From: Negativicutes bacterium
Lineage (GTDB): Bacteria > Bacillota_C > Negativicutes > Sporomusales_B > JARLHX01
Assembly: GCA_031292015.1 (NCBI GenBank)
Contig: JARLHY010000127.1
Location: 1 to 64,000, forward strand
Length of the DNA: 64,000 bases
Reading direction: 5' to 3'
This document shows positions 53,834 through 63,694 of this stretch, one piece after another. Position numbers and translations under genes: made by a program. Numbering within the stretch: the first letter of the stretch is position 1; each line of letters opens with the position of its first letter. Below the pieces are notes generated by a model. That model did no database searches and was not told the origin of the DNA. It worked only from the letters and a program-made list of their open reading frames with translations.

Positions 53834-54592
53834 ATGAACAACACTGTCATTCAGTCCATCGTCAGAGCCACGGAAATTCTGAGATGCTTTGAAGGCGCGG
53901 ACGAACTGGGGGTGACCGAAATAAGCAGCAGAATCGGTCTGCACAAAAGTACTGCTTTCAATATTATAACCACGCTTGAGCGCTGCCGCTATCTTGAGAA
54001 AAACGATAAATCCGGCAAATACCGGCTGGGTATCGAGTTGTTTCGGCTGGGGACGAAGGTCGACTCGGATTTGCGGAAAATCGCCCGGCCTTATCTGGAA
54101 ACCCTGGTGGCCGAATTCAAGGAAACAGTGAACCTGGTGGTCAGAGACAGCGAATGTGTTATCTATCTGGAGAAGATAGAAAGCCCGCATTCGATGCGCA
54201 TAAGCACGGCGGTGGGCAGCCGGCTTCCGGTCAACGCGACCGCGGTTGGCAAGGCCATTCTTTCCGGTGTGCCTGACGACGAAATGACCGACATCATCGG
54301 CAGCCTCACTATTGCCAGATTTACCGATAATACGATCTGCGATAAAAGCATATTGATGGATTCGATTAAAGAAGTAAGAGATACCGGCTACGCGGAGGAT
54401 TTCGAAGAACTTGAAATGGGTCTGACCTGTGTAGCCGCCCCGATATTCAACCATACAGGAAAGGCCTTTTCTGCCATCAGTGTTTCCGGGCCGACCTCAA
54501 GAATGGAGAAGGAAATCCGGACAGAAATCGGCAAAGCCCTGGTGCAGATTACCCGGCAAATCTCCGGCAAACTGGGATACATTTCAAAATAA
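53834..54592 (+). CDS. IclR-family regulator of the panB2 region
   Basis: Transcription factor of 252 residues. The N-terminal winged helix includes LGVTEISSRIGLHKSTAFNI at about 26-45. The effector domain follows, with RLPVNATAVGKAILSG and CVAAPIFNHTGKAFSAISVSGP. GAGGTCGAG precedes the ATG. It is divergent from panB2 with twin palindromes between them, and is followed on its own strand by an MFS organic-acid carrier. It probably senses the carried acid or its 2-oxo product and controls both directions. It has its own terminator at 54649. Confidence 0.9.
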   Translation: MNNTVIQSIVRATEILRCFEGADELGVTEISSRIGLHKSTAFNIITTLERCRYLEKNDKSGKYRLGIELFRLGTKVDSDLRKIARPYLETLVAEFKETVNLVVRDSECVIYLEKIESPHSMRISTAVGSRLPVNATAVGKAILSGVPDDEMTDIIGSLTIARFTDNTICDKSILMDSIKEVRDTGYAEDFEELEMGLTCVAAPIFNHTGKAFSAISVSGPTSRMEKEIRTEIGKALVQITRQISGKLGYISK

Positions 54593-54982
54593 GGGGATCA
54601 GCCTTTCGCAGCGAATTTTGCAAAACAACTTTTTGCTTTTACTGAAATAACCGGGCTAATTTGCCCGGTTTTTAACTTATAATCAAGTGCCCCCCGCGCT
54701 CTTTCGCAAGTGCGGGCGGTCCCGCCGGCTGCAGCGGCAAAGCCCCGGCCCGGTCCGGCTATACCGAAGCACATTGTTAAAACAGTAATTTGTTGTCATT
54801 ATGCGGGATATGATGGTAATATTAAAGTAAGTTTTTAAAATCCAGCAAAAGGAGTGAATCGGCACAGCAGTGTCCAAAGGCGTTGGAAAATTCAGTAATC
54901 CAGCTACTAGGCCCTATCCGCGAAACCCCTGGCGACAAAGGTTCTATTTCTAGTCAGGTCGAAAAAAGAGAGGATGGTGTTC
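54593..54982. other. Intergenic region and leader of MFS copy 2
   Basis: About 390 bases. After the iclR terminator it includes an AT-rich promoter-like stretch (54770-54845) and a leader with several short hairpins. Within it an open frame from a GTG (54870) to a TAG (54951-54953) could encode a 27-residue basic aromatic peptide, but its AAAGGAG is too far away. No known riboswitch class is recognised. Confidence 0.45.
54649..54673 (+). terminator. Intrinsic terminator after iclR
   Basis: AACCGGGC and GCCCGGTT (54649-54656 with 54663-54670) have a 6-base loop and end in TTTTT. It lies about 57 bases past the iclR stop, so MFS copy 2 needs its own promoter. Confidence 0.85.
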
Positions 54983-56305
54983 ATGGTTAGCGAATCGTTT
55001 AACGAAGAAAAACTGATCAGCAAGCTACGGTGGAGGATCGTGCCTTATGTTATGCTCCTTTATATCGTTGCCATGCTGGACCGGGTCAACGTCGGATTTG
55101 CCGCGCTGCAGATGAATAAAGCGCTCGGAATCAGCGCCAGCGCGTTCGGACTCATCGCCGGCATTTTTTTCATCGCCTACTTCTTCTTTGAAGTTCCCAG
55201 CAACGTTATCATGCATAAAATTGGCGCCAGGAAATGGATTGCCCGAATCCTGGTCAGTTGGGGCCTTGTCACCGTCCTGACCGGTTACGCGGAATCGGTA
55301 ACCCATCTGGCTATTTTAAGGGCCCTGCTCGGCGCGGCAGAGGCCGGTTTCTACCCCTGTATTATTCTTTATTTCACCTTCTGGTTCCCGACCAAGCATA
55401 TGGCCAAAACGGTGGCCGGCCTGATGACCGGCATGGCGCTGGCTAACATCATCGCCGGACCGGTTTCGACCTGGATTATGGACAATGTCACCTGGTACGG
55501 CATGGCGGGCTGGCGTTGGCTGTTCATCATCGAAGGCCTGCCGGCGATCGCTTTGGGAATCGTTAACTACTTTATCATGACCGACCGGCCGGAGCAGGCC
55601 AAATTTTTAACCCAGGAAGAAAAAGACTGGCTTTGCAATGAACTGAAACAGGAACACGAAGCCAAGTCGGCCAAACTGAATAATATCTCGAAGTGGGCAG
55701 TGTTCGGCAACCGCCGGGTCTGGCACCTGGCTTTCTGCTATGTCTGCTACGTCTGCGCCCTTTATGGCCTTGGGATGTGGGTACCCCAGCTGCTCAGGGA
55801 ACTGTCCAAGGTTCTCACCAATACCCAGATCGGCCTAATCTCGATGATTCCCTATATCATCGGCGTTGTCTGCATGATTTATGTTGCCCGGCGTTCGGAC
55901 CGGACCCTGGAGCGCCGTTACCACATATCAATGCCGCTATTGGTTTCTTTCTTCGGGCTGATCGCCCTCACCATGACCACTGATCTTTGGCTGTCCCTGT
56001 TCTGGATCTGCGTCAGCACTGCAGGCATCTACGCTTTCGTGGGCACCTTCTGGACGCTGCCGAACCTCTTTTTGAGCGAAGCGACGGCCGCCGTAGGCAT
56101 CGCCATCATCAACTCGGTCGGCAACCTGGGCGGCTTCCTCGGACCGTATGCCGTCGGTTTCATCAAAGACGCCACCGGCTCCACCAACGGAGGCATGTAT
56201 TTCCTGGCGACCTTCGCGCTGCTCGGAGTCATTTCGGTGCTGGCGGTACCGGCTAAAGAAGCTGACACCAGAGCTCTTCGCGAATCGATTAACCAGCAGG
56301 GCTGA
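54983..56305 (+). CDS. MFS organic-acid transporter (ACS family), copy 2
   Basis: Proton-coupled anion importer, 440 residues, 12 predicted helices. It is nearly identical in layout and wording to the carrier at 39782-41089 (AMLDRVNVGFAALQMNKALG; PEQAKFLTQEEKDWLCNELK; GTFWTLPNLFLSEATAAVGI). The ATG at 54983 is chosen because GAGAGG lies 9 bases upstream and the N terminus then lines up with copy 1; the frame also opens at 54974. The shared carrier links the two panB loci and suggests the same or related substrates. It lies downstream of iclR on the same strand. Confidence 0.87.
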   Translation: MVSESFNEEKLISKLRWRIVPYVMLLYIVAMLDRVNVGFAALQMNKALGISASAFGLIAGIFFIAYFFFEVPSNVIMHKIGARKWIARILVSWGLVTVLTGYAESVTHLAILRALLGAAEAGFYPCIILYFTFWFPTKHMAKTVAGLMTGMALANIIAGPVSTWIMDNVTWYGMAGWRWLFIIEGLPAIALGIVNYFIMTDRPEQAKFLTQEEKDWLCNELKQEHEAKSAKLNNISKWAVFGNRRVWHLAFCYVCYVCALYGLGMWVPQLLRELSKVLTNTQIGLISMIPYIIGVVCMIYVARRSDRTLERRYHISMPLLVSFFGLIALTMTTDLWLSLFWICVSTAGIYAFVGTFWTLPNLFLSEATAAVGIAIINSVGNLGGFLGPYAVGFIKDATGSTNGGMYFLATFALLGVISVLAVPAKEADTRALRESINQQG

Positions 56306-56338
56306 TATTTCGGTTGAGCCCCTGCAACTAGGATGAAG

Positions 56339-56368
56339 AAACCCCCAAAGCAACGCTTTGGGGGTTTT
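56339..56368. terminator. Bidirectional terminator between MFS copy 2 and bfr
   Basis: A perfect 13-bp stem (56339-56351 with 56355-56367) has a 3-base loop and is flanked by A and T runs. It serves the converging MFS (+) and bacterioferritin (-) genes. Confidence 0.88.
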
Positions 56369-56394
56369 CATTTCCTGGCGAGATTGAAAGGAGG

Positions 56395-56862
56395 CTAGTC
56401 CACCTGGACGGAAAGGAAGATAGGCAGCGTCATGTGAGATATCTGGTCCTGCAGTTCTTCGATCTTATCCAGATGATCGTCTTCGTCCTGCAGAATCCCC
56501 TCCAGGATTTCCCTGGTGGCAAAATCGTTCACGTCTCCCGCCAATTTTATGGCTGTGTTATAAGATTCAATGGCAAAAATCTCTTTGTCCCGGTCGTATT
56601 CAAGTTGTTTCGGTACATCACTGCCGATATGAACCGGATTGAGTTTTGACACCACCGGCAATCCCTCAAGAAAAAGAATCCGGGCGATCAGGGTTTCGGC
56701 GTGCTTCATCTCTTCGATAGCCCGTTTTTCAAACCGTTTATGGAGTTTGTCATAGCCCCAGTTGGCCGACATTTCGGAGTGCACCATGTACTGATTGACC
56801 ACGCTCAATTCATGGGCCAACAGAGCGTTTAACATTTCAATAAGCTGAGGACTTCCCTTCAT
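56395..56862 (-). CDS. bfr: Bacterioferritin
   Basis: Iron-storage and detoxification ferritin of the haem-binding type, assembling as a 24-mer. The 155-residue four-helix protein has the di-iron ligands expected for the family: Glu18 (LLAHELSVVNQY), Glu51 and His54 within EEMKHAET, Glu94 region and Glu127/His130 in ILQDEDDHLDKI. The haem-ligand Met52 is present in EEMKH. AAGGAGG precedes the ATG. It stands alone between two transporter genes. No Fur or PerR box is clear upstream. Confidence 0.92.
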   Translation of the reverse strand: MKGSPQLIEMLNALLAHELSVVNQYMVHSEMSANWGYDKLHKRFEKRAIEEMKHAETLIARILFLEGLPVVSKLNPVHIGSDVPKQLEYDRDKEIFAIESYNTAIKLAGDVNDFATREILEGILQDEDDHLDKIEELQDQISHMTLPIFLSVQVD

Positions 56863-56979
56863 TCCATTACCCTCCTTATATTTGCAGTTCTATATAGTAT
56901 TCTTTTACAACAGCTATCAATATTCCTTGTTAGCAAAAAATTATTTGAGAAACCAACTGCAAAAGATTGCCGCCAAAGG

Positions 56980-57921
56980 TCAGCCTTCCGTGGAGGTCTT
57001 CCCGGCAAACGCGATATAGGTGCTGATCGTCATCAGCACGATTCCGGCTATCGTGTTGGCTGAAATGGTTTCTCCCAGGATCAGAAAAGACAAAATCGGG
57101 GCCAGCGCCGGTTTGATAAAAAAGGCAATGGCGCCGGTGGCGGCCGAGGTCAGTTCCATCGCCCGGAAGTACAGCAGGAAGCCCAGCCCGCTGACGACAA
57201 CCCCCATGTAAACAAGGGGGACAATATTACCCTGATTGATTCCGTCCACCAGCGGAATGTCCCAGAGCAGCCGGAGGGTTTCGCTATCGCCTGCCGCGAA
57301 AAGCGGTGTCTGGGAAATCAGGATATAAACCAGCATGATCAGCGAGCCTGACAAAAAGCTGAAGCAGGTCATGCCAAGGCTGCCGTAGCGGGCCGACCTC
57401 TTTTTGCCCATTACGGTGTACAACGAAAAAGAAACAGTCGACACGATCGCCAGCACAATCCCCTTGACATCAGGGTTCAGATGGAACGGGTTCAATATGC
57501 AGAGAATCCCGAGTACACTTAAAACCAGTGAGACAATGGTGGCCCTGGTCAACTTTTCCTTCAGCAGGAAGTGGGCGAAGGGAATGATAAAAATCGGATT
57601 GGCGCAGACAATAATTGCCACCGTTGACGCCATCGCAAAAACCACCGCCAGCTGATAGAGGGTCATGCTGACGGCAATGCCGAGCAGCCCGACCAGAAAA
57701 AAGAACACGGCGTCATCCTTAGTCAGTTCCAGCTTCCGTTCGCGCAGTTCCTTGACAGCCCAGGGCAGCAGTACGATCCCTCCGATAAAGAACCGGTAGA
57801 AGGTTATCTGCATAGGATTGATCTGGGTTGCCACCATCTTGCCGGCGATCTCCATCGTGCTGAAGATCACCGCCGCTAAAACTATATAGCCATAGGCCAT
57901 GCTCCGTTTATTGATTGTCAT
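56980..57921 (-). CDS. EamA-family (DMT) transporter
   Basis: Inner-membrane protein of 313 residues with 10 predicted helices arranged as two EamA repeats (about 10-145 and 155-305). Each repeat ends in the family pattern seen in SLVLSVLGILCI and GIVLMTISTYIAFAG. The family exports amino acids or other metabolites in most known cases; substrate here unknown. GAGGAG precedes the ATG. The upstream gene on the same strand is a TDT-type carrier 31 bases away, so the two may be co-transcribed. Confidence 0.85.
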   Translation of the reverse strand: MTINKRSMAYGYIVLAAVIFSTMEIAGKMVATQINPMQITFYRFFIGGIVLLPWAVKELRERKLELTKDDAVFFFLVGLLGIAVSMTLYQLAVVFAMASTVAIIVCANPIFIIPFAHFLLKEKLTRATIVSLVLSVLGILCILNPFHLNPDVKGIVLAIVSTVSFSLYTVMGKKRSARYGSLGMTCFSFLSGSLIMLVYILISQTPLFAAGDSETLRLLWDIPLVDGINQGNIVPLVYMGVVVSGLGFLLYFRAMELTSAATGAIAFFIKPALAPILSFLILGETISANTIAGIVLMTISTYIAFAGKTSTEG

Positions 57922-57952
57922 AATCTCTCCTCAAAAGCCACCGGTCCGCAGT

Positions 57953-58900
57953 TTACTCCTGCACACAAATCTTCTTCCTGATGATCGCCTGGATCGTCCT
58001 TGCCGCAACCAGCAGGACAATGACAGTGGTCAAAGCCAGCGCCAGCTGCGCTCCCCGGCCGAAAGCGGCATTGCCCGTCAGGCTATAGGCAGTGGTAACG
58101 GCTATGGTCACCGCACACAACGGGAAGGTATACGCCCACCAGGACACATAGTAATCCAGCCGCAAAAATCGCCGGAGAGACGAGACAAGCAGGATCAATA
58201 GAAATACTGATATGTATAAAAGCATGCGGGCCAGATGATCATAGGTGCCGGTCAGGGCAATATAAGAAACAAATCCTACGGCTGGCGGGGCTACCAGGAT
58301 AAACTGGGTTGACAGCAGTTTTTCCGGCAGCTGGGGATGAAAAATGAGGCGATAAAAAATGATGACAAACAGTACCAGCCAAAAGAAAAAACCAATGGTA
58401 AAAAAGAACCACAACAATTCACTGTCAGCGAAGGTCACGCCGGCGATGGGAACAAGGATGTTCCCCACCACCGGCAGAAACCACACCGGGTTGGCGTAGG
58501 CAATCTCAAAGTCGTGCTCCATCCAGCGGTTGACGATAGCCAGCGTCAGGACAAAATGCAGGCCGGTGCCCGCTAGCCAGGTGACGTAGGCCAGACCTTC
58601 CCAGTAGCGGATGGTGGCAGCGCCAAGCAGCAGCAGGCCGATGGATATCGCCGGAAAAAAACTGCCCTGGACCGGATGCCGAAACTCGGCGGAAACCTCG
58701 GGGAAAAAAGCCACGAGCCGGTACGCCAATATGGCGATCAGAACCAAAAAGGTCGCCCAGCTTATCATCAGCAGCAAGGCAGCTGCATCCCACTCCAGCT
58801 TAAATACCTGTTCAAAGCGTTGATAGGCAATAGAAAGCCCGGTCAGCCCCATCACACTGGCAAACAGTGCTACCGGGGTATATCGCAATCTGCTATCCAT
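57953..58900 (-). CDS. TDT/SLAC1-family transporter
   Basis: Predicted membrane carrier or channel of the tellurite-resistance/dicarboxylate (TehA, Mae1, SLAC1) family. The 315-residue protein has 10 predicted helices, starts with the family-like YTPVALFASVMGLTGLSIAY, and keeps aromatic residues in the pore helices such as WWAYTFPLCAVTIA near 255. The ligand may be a dicarboxylate, tellurite or another anion. The ATG at 58900 follows GAGGTGAAG; the frame open to 58945 is not supported. Confidence 0.78.
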   Translation of the reverse strand: MDSRLRYTPVALFASVMGLTGLSIAYQRFEQVFKLEWDAAALLLMISWATFLVLIAILAYRLVAFFPEVSAEFRHPVQGSFFPAISIGLLLLGAATIRYWEGLAYVTWLAGTGLHFVLTLAIVNRWMEHDFEIAYANPVWFLPVVGNILVPIAGVTFADSELLWFFFTIGFFFWLVLFVIIFYRLIFHPQLPEKLLSTQFILVAPPAVGFVSYIALTGTYDHLARMLLYISVFLLILLVSSLRRFLRLDYYVSWWAYTFPLCAVTIAVTTAYSLTGNAAFGRGAQLALALTTVIVLLVAARTIQAIIRKKICVQE

Positions 58901-59109
58901 CAGCTTCACCTCAAAATTCCGTTGATCCAGCATGCCCAATATCATCCAACAGCCATTGGTTCAACTATAAAGGGAAACAGCCACCCAGATCAAGCGAAAT
59001 TTGTCCTGGATTGGTAAAATCGGTGCAAGCTGCCTAAACGACAGCGCGGCTGTTTCGCTTCCTTTGCCGCGATTTATCGCCGTTTGGCGGACAATGTTCC
59101 GGTTGAATC

Positions 59110-59153
59110 AAAAAGAAAGCTGCCCGCCCTGAAAGACGGCAGCTGTTCTTTTT
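59110..59153 (-). terminator. Terminator overlapping the MBL-gene stop codon
   Basis: Arms 59110-59124 and 59138-59153 pair with one bulged base and carry A/T runs on both sides. The outer arm includes part of the stop codon of the metallo-hydrolase gene. Confidence 0.75.
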
Positions 59154-60195
59154 ACGATCCGGTCGGTTCCGACAGGAGGCAGGGTTTGCTGTTTTGCTGG
59201 TGCCAGTATACGGTTTGGTCATCAGCCGCGCAGCGGCAGACAAGCCCCTGGCATTCCAGGTAACGCAAGTGAGAGAGGGCTTCGCCGGTGGCAAAGAACT
59301 TTTGGCGGACCGGAACATCGCTCCAGACCCTAAAGACCATATCCCAGGTCATGCGGGCGGCAACCTGGTAGCCGGTCGCCGGACCGTCGGCCAATATGGC
59401 GAGAACTTCCCTGGCCCGCTGCCGGTGGTGTTCCAACAGTTCGCTGATTCTGCTCCGGCAATCGGTGAAGACCCGCCGGTGGCCCGGCAGGACGAGATCG
59501 ACAGCAAGGGTTGCCGTTTTTTCCAGTGAGGCGATAAAGTCCCCCAGCGGGTCGCCCCCTTCCCGGTAAAAGGTAATGTTGGGGCTGATGTCACCGATAA
59601 TATGGTCGCCGGAAAGAAGAAGCTTCCGGTCCGGCTCGTAAAGACAGATATGGCCGCCAGTATGTCCGGGAGTTTCGATACAGGTGAAGCGGTAATCGCC
59701 GACAGCGAGAATGGTTCCTTCGCTGACGAAGCTGAAATCCAGCGGCGCTTTCACTGCGGCGGTGATACCCTGATCGCGGCTGGTGAGCTGCCGCGCTTCT
59801 TCAGGAGAAAAACCGCTGCGACAGGCGACCTGGTAAAAAAAGTCCCGCGAATAACCGACGGTGAGGAAGTTATTGATGAACTCGGCGTCGCAGGCAGTGG
59901 CGTACACGGTGGAGGTATCGGTCCTGACAAAAGGCAACAGGCCGACATGATCGGCATGCATGTGGGTAAGAACGATGTCGGTTTTGCTCAAATCAACGGA
60001 AATCCCGGCCAGGCTGGACCGCATCGCCGCCAGGCTTGCCTTGTGATTTTGTCCGGTGTCGATCAGAAGGTTCCGGTCCTTCCCTTTGACGACATAAGCG
60101 TTGGTCGCTTTGAGCGGGCTGTGAGGAATGGGTATTTCCAGCCGGTAAAGGCCAGGCAGAATTTGTTCCGGCAAACTGTCACGTCCTTTGTTCAT
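59152..60195 (-). CDS. Metallo-beta-lactamase-fold hydrolase
   Basis: Zinc-dependent hydrolase of the MBL fold, 347 residues, substrate unknown. Metal ligands are in THMHADHVG (about 77-85), ETPGHTGGHICLY (about 174-186) and LSGDHIIGD. A C-terminal winged-helix-like region (about 265-347) resembles that of LACTB2/RNase-Z-like hydrolases. The ATG at 60195 overlaps the end of the MFS gene by 17 bases and lacks a close ribosome site. A TTG at 60174, 8 bases after AAAGGA, is an alternative start. Confidence 0.82.
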   Translation of the reverse strand: MNKGRDSLPEQILPGLYRLEIPIPHSPLKATNAYVVKGKDRNLLIDTGQNHKASLAAMRSSLAGISVDLSKTDIVLTHMHADHVGLLPFVRTDTSTVYATACDAEFINNFLTVGYSRDFFYQVACRSGFSPEEARQLTSRDQGITAAVKAPLDFSFVSEGTILAVGDYRFTCIETPGHTGGHICLYEPDRKLLLSGDHIIGDISPNITFYREGGDPLGDFIASLEKTATLAVDLVLPGHRRVFTDCRSRISELLEHHRQRAREVLAILADGPATGYQVAARMTWDMVFRVWSDVPVRQKFFATGEALSHLRYLECQGLVCRCAADDQTVYWHQQNSKPCLLSEPTGS

Positions 60196-61381
60196 TTTGC
60201 TTTACTGTTCTCCCATGCAAGAAATAATATAAAAAGCTGCAGGCAAAGACGACAACAGCCATGCATATGTACACCCCGCGAAAACCGACCAGCGGAATCA
60301 AAAAACCCAGCAGGAAAGGTCCGACGCCCACCCCTCCGTCAATAAGACTGAAAAAGGTGGATGTGGCCAAGCCCATGCGATGGCGCGGTGAAACCTTGAC
60401 CGAAATGGCCTGGGCAGAGGACATGAATGTTCCGTAGCCAAAGCCGATCAGGGCTGCAGCCAACAAGAGGAAAATCCCCAGCCGGGCCTGACTGAGAACA
60501 AACAATCCCAGCGCAAACACCAGGAACGATGGGTACATTACAACATTTTCGCCTCTTTGATCAAACCACCGCCCAGTCAGAGGCCGGGAGATCAAAATGG
60601 CCACAGCATAAACAATGAAGAAAAAGCTGCCTGCCCCGACCAGATTACTTTCCCTGGCAAAAGAAGTGATAAAGCCCAGAATACTAGAGAAGCCCAAACC
60701 CACAAACAGGCCGATCAGCGAAATGGGAATTGCCTTTGTTTCAAAAAAATTATCCAGGGCAAAGCCTTTCATCTTGTTGACCTGTTCGACAGTCAACTCT
60801 GCTTCCGGTACCCTGAGAAAGGACACTCCGACCAGACAAGCGGCCAACAGCGCAACCGTCAGGATCAGAATCAGGTTAAAGCTCCCCTGCTGAATAAGAA
60901 ACATGCCGAGAAAGGGTCCTATCGCCGAAGCCAGCGTGACACTCAATGCATAGTAGCTGGTGCCTTCCCCGCGTCGCTCATCCGGAATAATGCTGGCAAC
61001 GATCGTTCCTGTCGCTGTCGCCGAAATCCCAAAACCCGCGCCGTGTAAGAACCGGATGACGACAAGAAGCGGCAGGCTTGTCACGCCAAAGTAGAGCAGG
61101 GTTGTAACCAGGTAAAAGATCAATCCGCCATACAGCGTCTTTTTCCTGCCGATCCGGTCGATTACTTTGCCGGCAAAGACCCGGGCCAAAAGCGCCCCCA
61201 GGATAAAAATGCCGCAGGCAAGCCCGGCCTCACTTGGTGAGGCTTGCAGATTATCCATGGCGTATAAGGTTATCGTCACGATCAGAAAATAATACGCCAG
61301 ATACACAAACAGGTTGGTTATCGAATCAATCAGGAAATCCCTGGTCCACAATTTAGGTTCATGCATTCTTGCTACCGCCAT
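60179..61381 (-). CDS. MFS transporter, drug/metabolite efflux type
   Basis: Major facilitator with 12 predicted helices, about 400 residues. Features include the helix 2-3 loop GKVIDRIGRKKTLYGG, PDERRGEGTSYYALSVTLAS near helix 5 (typical of AraJ/YfcJ-like exporters) and SAQAISVKVSPRHRMGLATST. Export of sugars or drugs is likely but not proven. The start is uncertain: ATG 61381 is used here, the frame is open to 61435, and a TTG at about 61387 sits better behind GGGG. Twin palindromes lie 58 bases upstream. It overlaps the MBL gene, so the two form an operon. Confidence 0.78.
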   Translation of the reverse strand: MAVARMHEPKLWTRDFLIDSITNLFVYLAYYFLIVTITLYAMDNLQASPSEAGLACGIFILGALLARVFAGKVIDRIGRKKTLYGGLIFYLVTTLLYFGVTSLPLLVVIRFLHGAGFGISATATGTIVASIIPDERRGEGTSYYALSVTLASAIGPFLGMFLIQQGSFNLILILTVALLAACLVGVSFLRVPEAELTVEQVNKMKGFALDNFFETKAIPISLIGLFVGLGFSSILGFITSFARESNLVGAGSFFFIVYAVAILISRPLTGRWFDQRGENVVMYPSFLVFALGLFVLSQARLGIFLLLAAALIGFGYGTFMSSAQAISVKVSPRHRMGLATSTFFSLIDGGVGVGPFLLGFLIPLVGFRGVYICMAVVVFACSFLYYFLHGRTVKQNEQRT

Positions 61382-61438
61382 TTTCAACAGATTGCCCCTA
61401 GCGCCGGGAGAATTTCCATCATCGCCCGTTTGCAATTA

Positions 61439-61469
61439 GTTACTTTTGGTAACCGTTAATAAAAATAAC
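61439..61469. promoter_or_regulatory. Tandem palindromes upstream of the MFS gene
   Basis: GTTAC-N5-GTAAC (61439-61453) is perfect; GTTAA-N5-ATAAC (61455-61469) is a close second copy 16 bases away. The position before the MFS-MBL operon suits a repressor such as MarR or TetR, but no regulator gene adjoins. Confidence 0.4.
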
Positions 61470-61645
61470 TATATTCCCAGTTGGAAAAAAAGTCAAGAAT
61501 CGGTTTGGAAAAGGGCAAATTCCGACCTGGATCACAGCCTGTTAAAACGACTACTTCTGCCGCTATGCAGGCAGAAGGAAAAGCCATCAATCTTCAGCCT
61601 GATCTATAGGCCAAAAATTGATGGCACATGGCAACTATATCACTG

Positions 61646-63598
61646 TCAGATCTTAAACCGTCCCACAGCCTGTTGCAGCTGCTCCGCAAGCTGAGCAAGA
61701 TATTGGCTTGAGGAGGCAACTTCTTCCATTGCTGCCGACTGCTCCTGGGTAGCGGCGGAAATCGTCTGGGTCTGGTTGGAGATGTTGCGGCTGATTTGCC
61801 CGGTTTCCCGCATTGCTGCAAGCACATCCTGGCTGCTGGAGGTCAGACGGTTTATTCCGTCGGCCGCCTCCTGGGCGATAGAGGCGACTTCCTTGATCAA
61901 CGCATCGATATCCTGGAAAGATTTCCCGGCCTGGTTGACAACCTCGGAGCCGCGCCTCACTTCCTGTGTGCCGTCGGCCATTGCCTGTACCGCGTTTTCC
62001 GTCTTGCTCTGAATATCATTGATCAAGGCCGCAATCTGCTGTGCGGATTCCTGAGACTGTTCGGCCAGTTTGCGCACCTCTTCCGCCACCACGGCGAAGC
62101 CCCGCCCCTGCTCGCCCGCCCGGGCGGCCTCAATGGCGGCGTTTAATGCCAGCAGATTGGTCTGGCCGGCGATACCGGCGATGGTCTCAACGATTTGTCC
62201 GATCGCTTTGGAGTGCTCTCCCAGTTCGGCCACCACGTGCGCGGAATTATCGACGGTTTGCCGGATGCTGTTCATCTGACTGACGGCAGTATCCACAGCC
62301 TTGTTTCCCGCCGCTGCCGCCTCCACCGCCCGGTTGGCGATGTCTACCACATGGCGCGTTTTTCCGGCCTCATTCCCGGTTCCTGCCGCGATATTCTCCA
62401 CCCCTGCCAGCGACCTGTCCACAAACCCGGCCTGATGCTCAACCCCTTGGGCGGTATCGCCAACCGAAGTCGCCACCTGAGTCGCGGCCTGAGCCGACTG
62501 TTCGGCGTGAGCGGTCAATTCCTCCGAGGAAGCGGCGATCTGTTGGGCCGAAGAAGCGACCTGGCGGACAAGGGTCCGCAGATTTCCTGTCATCAGATCA
62601 AACGCCCGCCCCAATTCACCGATTTCATCCTTTGTCGTAAAATTCAGCTCCTGGAGCGACAGATCCCCGCCGGCGACTTTGCCGACAGACTCGCTGAGCA
62701 GAATAATCGGTTTGGCAACTTTTGATGAAAGTAACAAGCCAACGGCAAAAATCACCGCGACCAACAAAACGATCCCCACTGCAATGAAAATCGTCATTTT
62801 GTGCAAGCCAGCCATGACCACGCTTTTAGGGGTCTCGCTGCAAATGACCCAGCCGGTGATTTCGTCCGGGGTATAATTCACGATGGTTTCCTGCCCCTGC
62901 TTGTTCACGCCTGAGACTTGCCCGGCTTCCCCCTTGAGGCCGCGCTGAACAAAGTCCAACTGGCCCATATCCATTCTTTCCTTGGCGATGTTGGCATCGG
63001 GATGAGCCAGCATTTTTCCTTCCTTGTCCACAATATAAACAATGGTATTATCATTCGAGACACTCTTTACGTAAGTTCCCAGATTCACCAGCTCAAAGCT
63101 CACTTGGGCAACGCCGACAGCTTTTTGCCCATCCAGCACAGGAACCCCGATAATCAGGATCGGCCGCCCGGTGGTCCGGCTCATGACGACTTCGGAAATT
63201 GCCTCTTTGCCGGTGGACATGGCTTGCCTGAAATATTGCCTGTCCGCCACGCTGTAATTCAGCGAAACATCATCGCCCCGCACCAGGGGATTTCCCACCG
63301 GGCCGTTCAGAACAAAACTCAGTTCAGGATATGCGGCCTGGATGCCCACTAGCACAGGTTTTGCGCCAACCACATCCATAGCCCCGAGAGCAGGATTTTT
63401 CGTGATCACTTGCAGCATAAGCAGCCGGTCCTGCACCACATTCTGGATCACCGCTTTACTGGCAGCCAGCTTTTTTTCGCTCTCCAGCGTATTTTCCGCC
63501 ATCGTTATGGCGTAAATCTGATTGTAAAAGTAAAGGGAAGCAACAAGTAGAGGAATACATCCGATGATCATAAAAATCGCAATCAGTCTCTTTTTCAT
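61646..63598 (-). CDS. Methyl-accepting chemotaxis protein
   Basis: Transmembrane chemoreceptor, 650 residues. Helix TM1 (about 7-29), a periplasmic double-Cache (dCache_1) sensor (about 35-270; [20 protein letters not shown] and [20 protein letters not shown]), TM2 (about 275-297), HAMP (about 298-352), and a long cytoplasmic coiled coil with the signalling tip [20 protein letters not shown] at about 490-509. dCache receptors bind amino acids, organic acids or amines. AAGGAGC precedes the ATG. No che genes are near, so it is an orphan receptor. Confidence 0.93.
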   Translation of the reverse strand: MKKRLIAIFMIIGCIPLLVASLYFYNQIYAITMAENTLESEKKLAASKAVIQNVVQDRLLMLQVITKNPALGAMDVVGAKPVLVGIQAAYPELSFVLNGPVGNPLVRGDDVSLNYSVADRQYFRQAMSTGKEAISEVVMSRTTGRPILIIGVPVLDGQKAVGVAQVSFELVNLGTYVKSVSNDNTIVYIVDKEGKMLAHPDANIAKERMDMGQLDFVQRGLKGEAGQVSGVNKQGQETIVNYTPDEITGWVICSETPKSVVMAGLHKMTIFIAVGIVLLVAVIFAVGLLLSSKVAKPIILLSESVGKVAGGDLSLQELNFTTKDEIGELGRAFDLMTGNLRTLVRQVASSAQQIAASSEELTAHAEQSAQAATQVATSVGDTAQGVEHQAGFVDRSLAGVENIAAGTGNEAGKTRHVVDIANRAVEAAAAGNKAVDTAVSQMNSIRQTVDNSAHVVAELGEHSKAIGQIVETIAGIAGQTNLLALNAAIEAARAGEQGRGFAVVAEEVRKLAEQSQESAQQIAALINDIQSKTENAVQAMADGTQEVRRGSEVVNQAGKSFQDIDALIKEVASIAQEAADGINRLTSSSQDVLAAMRETGQISRNISNQTQTISAATQEQSAAMEEVASSSQYLAQLAEQLQQAVGRFKI

Positions 63599-63694
63599 CT
63601 GCCTCAGCTCCTTCTAGCGTAATTTTCCCTTTTTCCTTTTAATTCCCCGTAGTGGTCCAATTTCCTTTATTTTCTAATATAAACCGGCCTTAAC

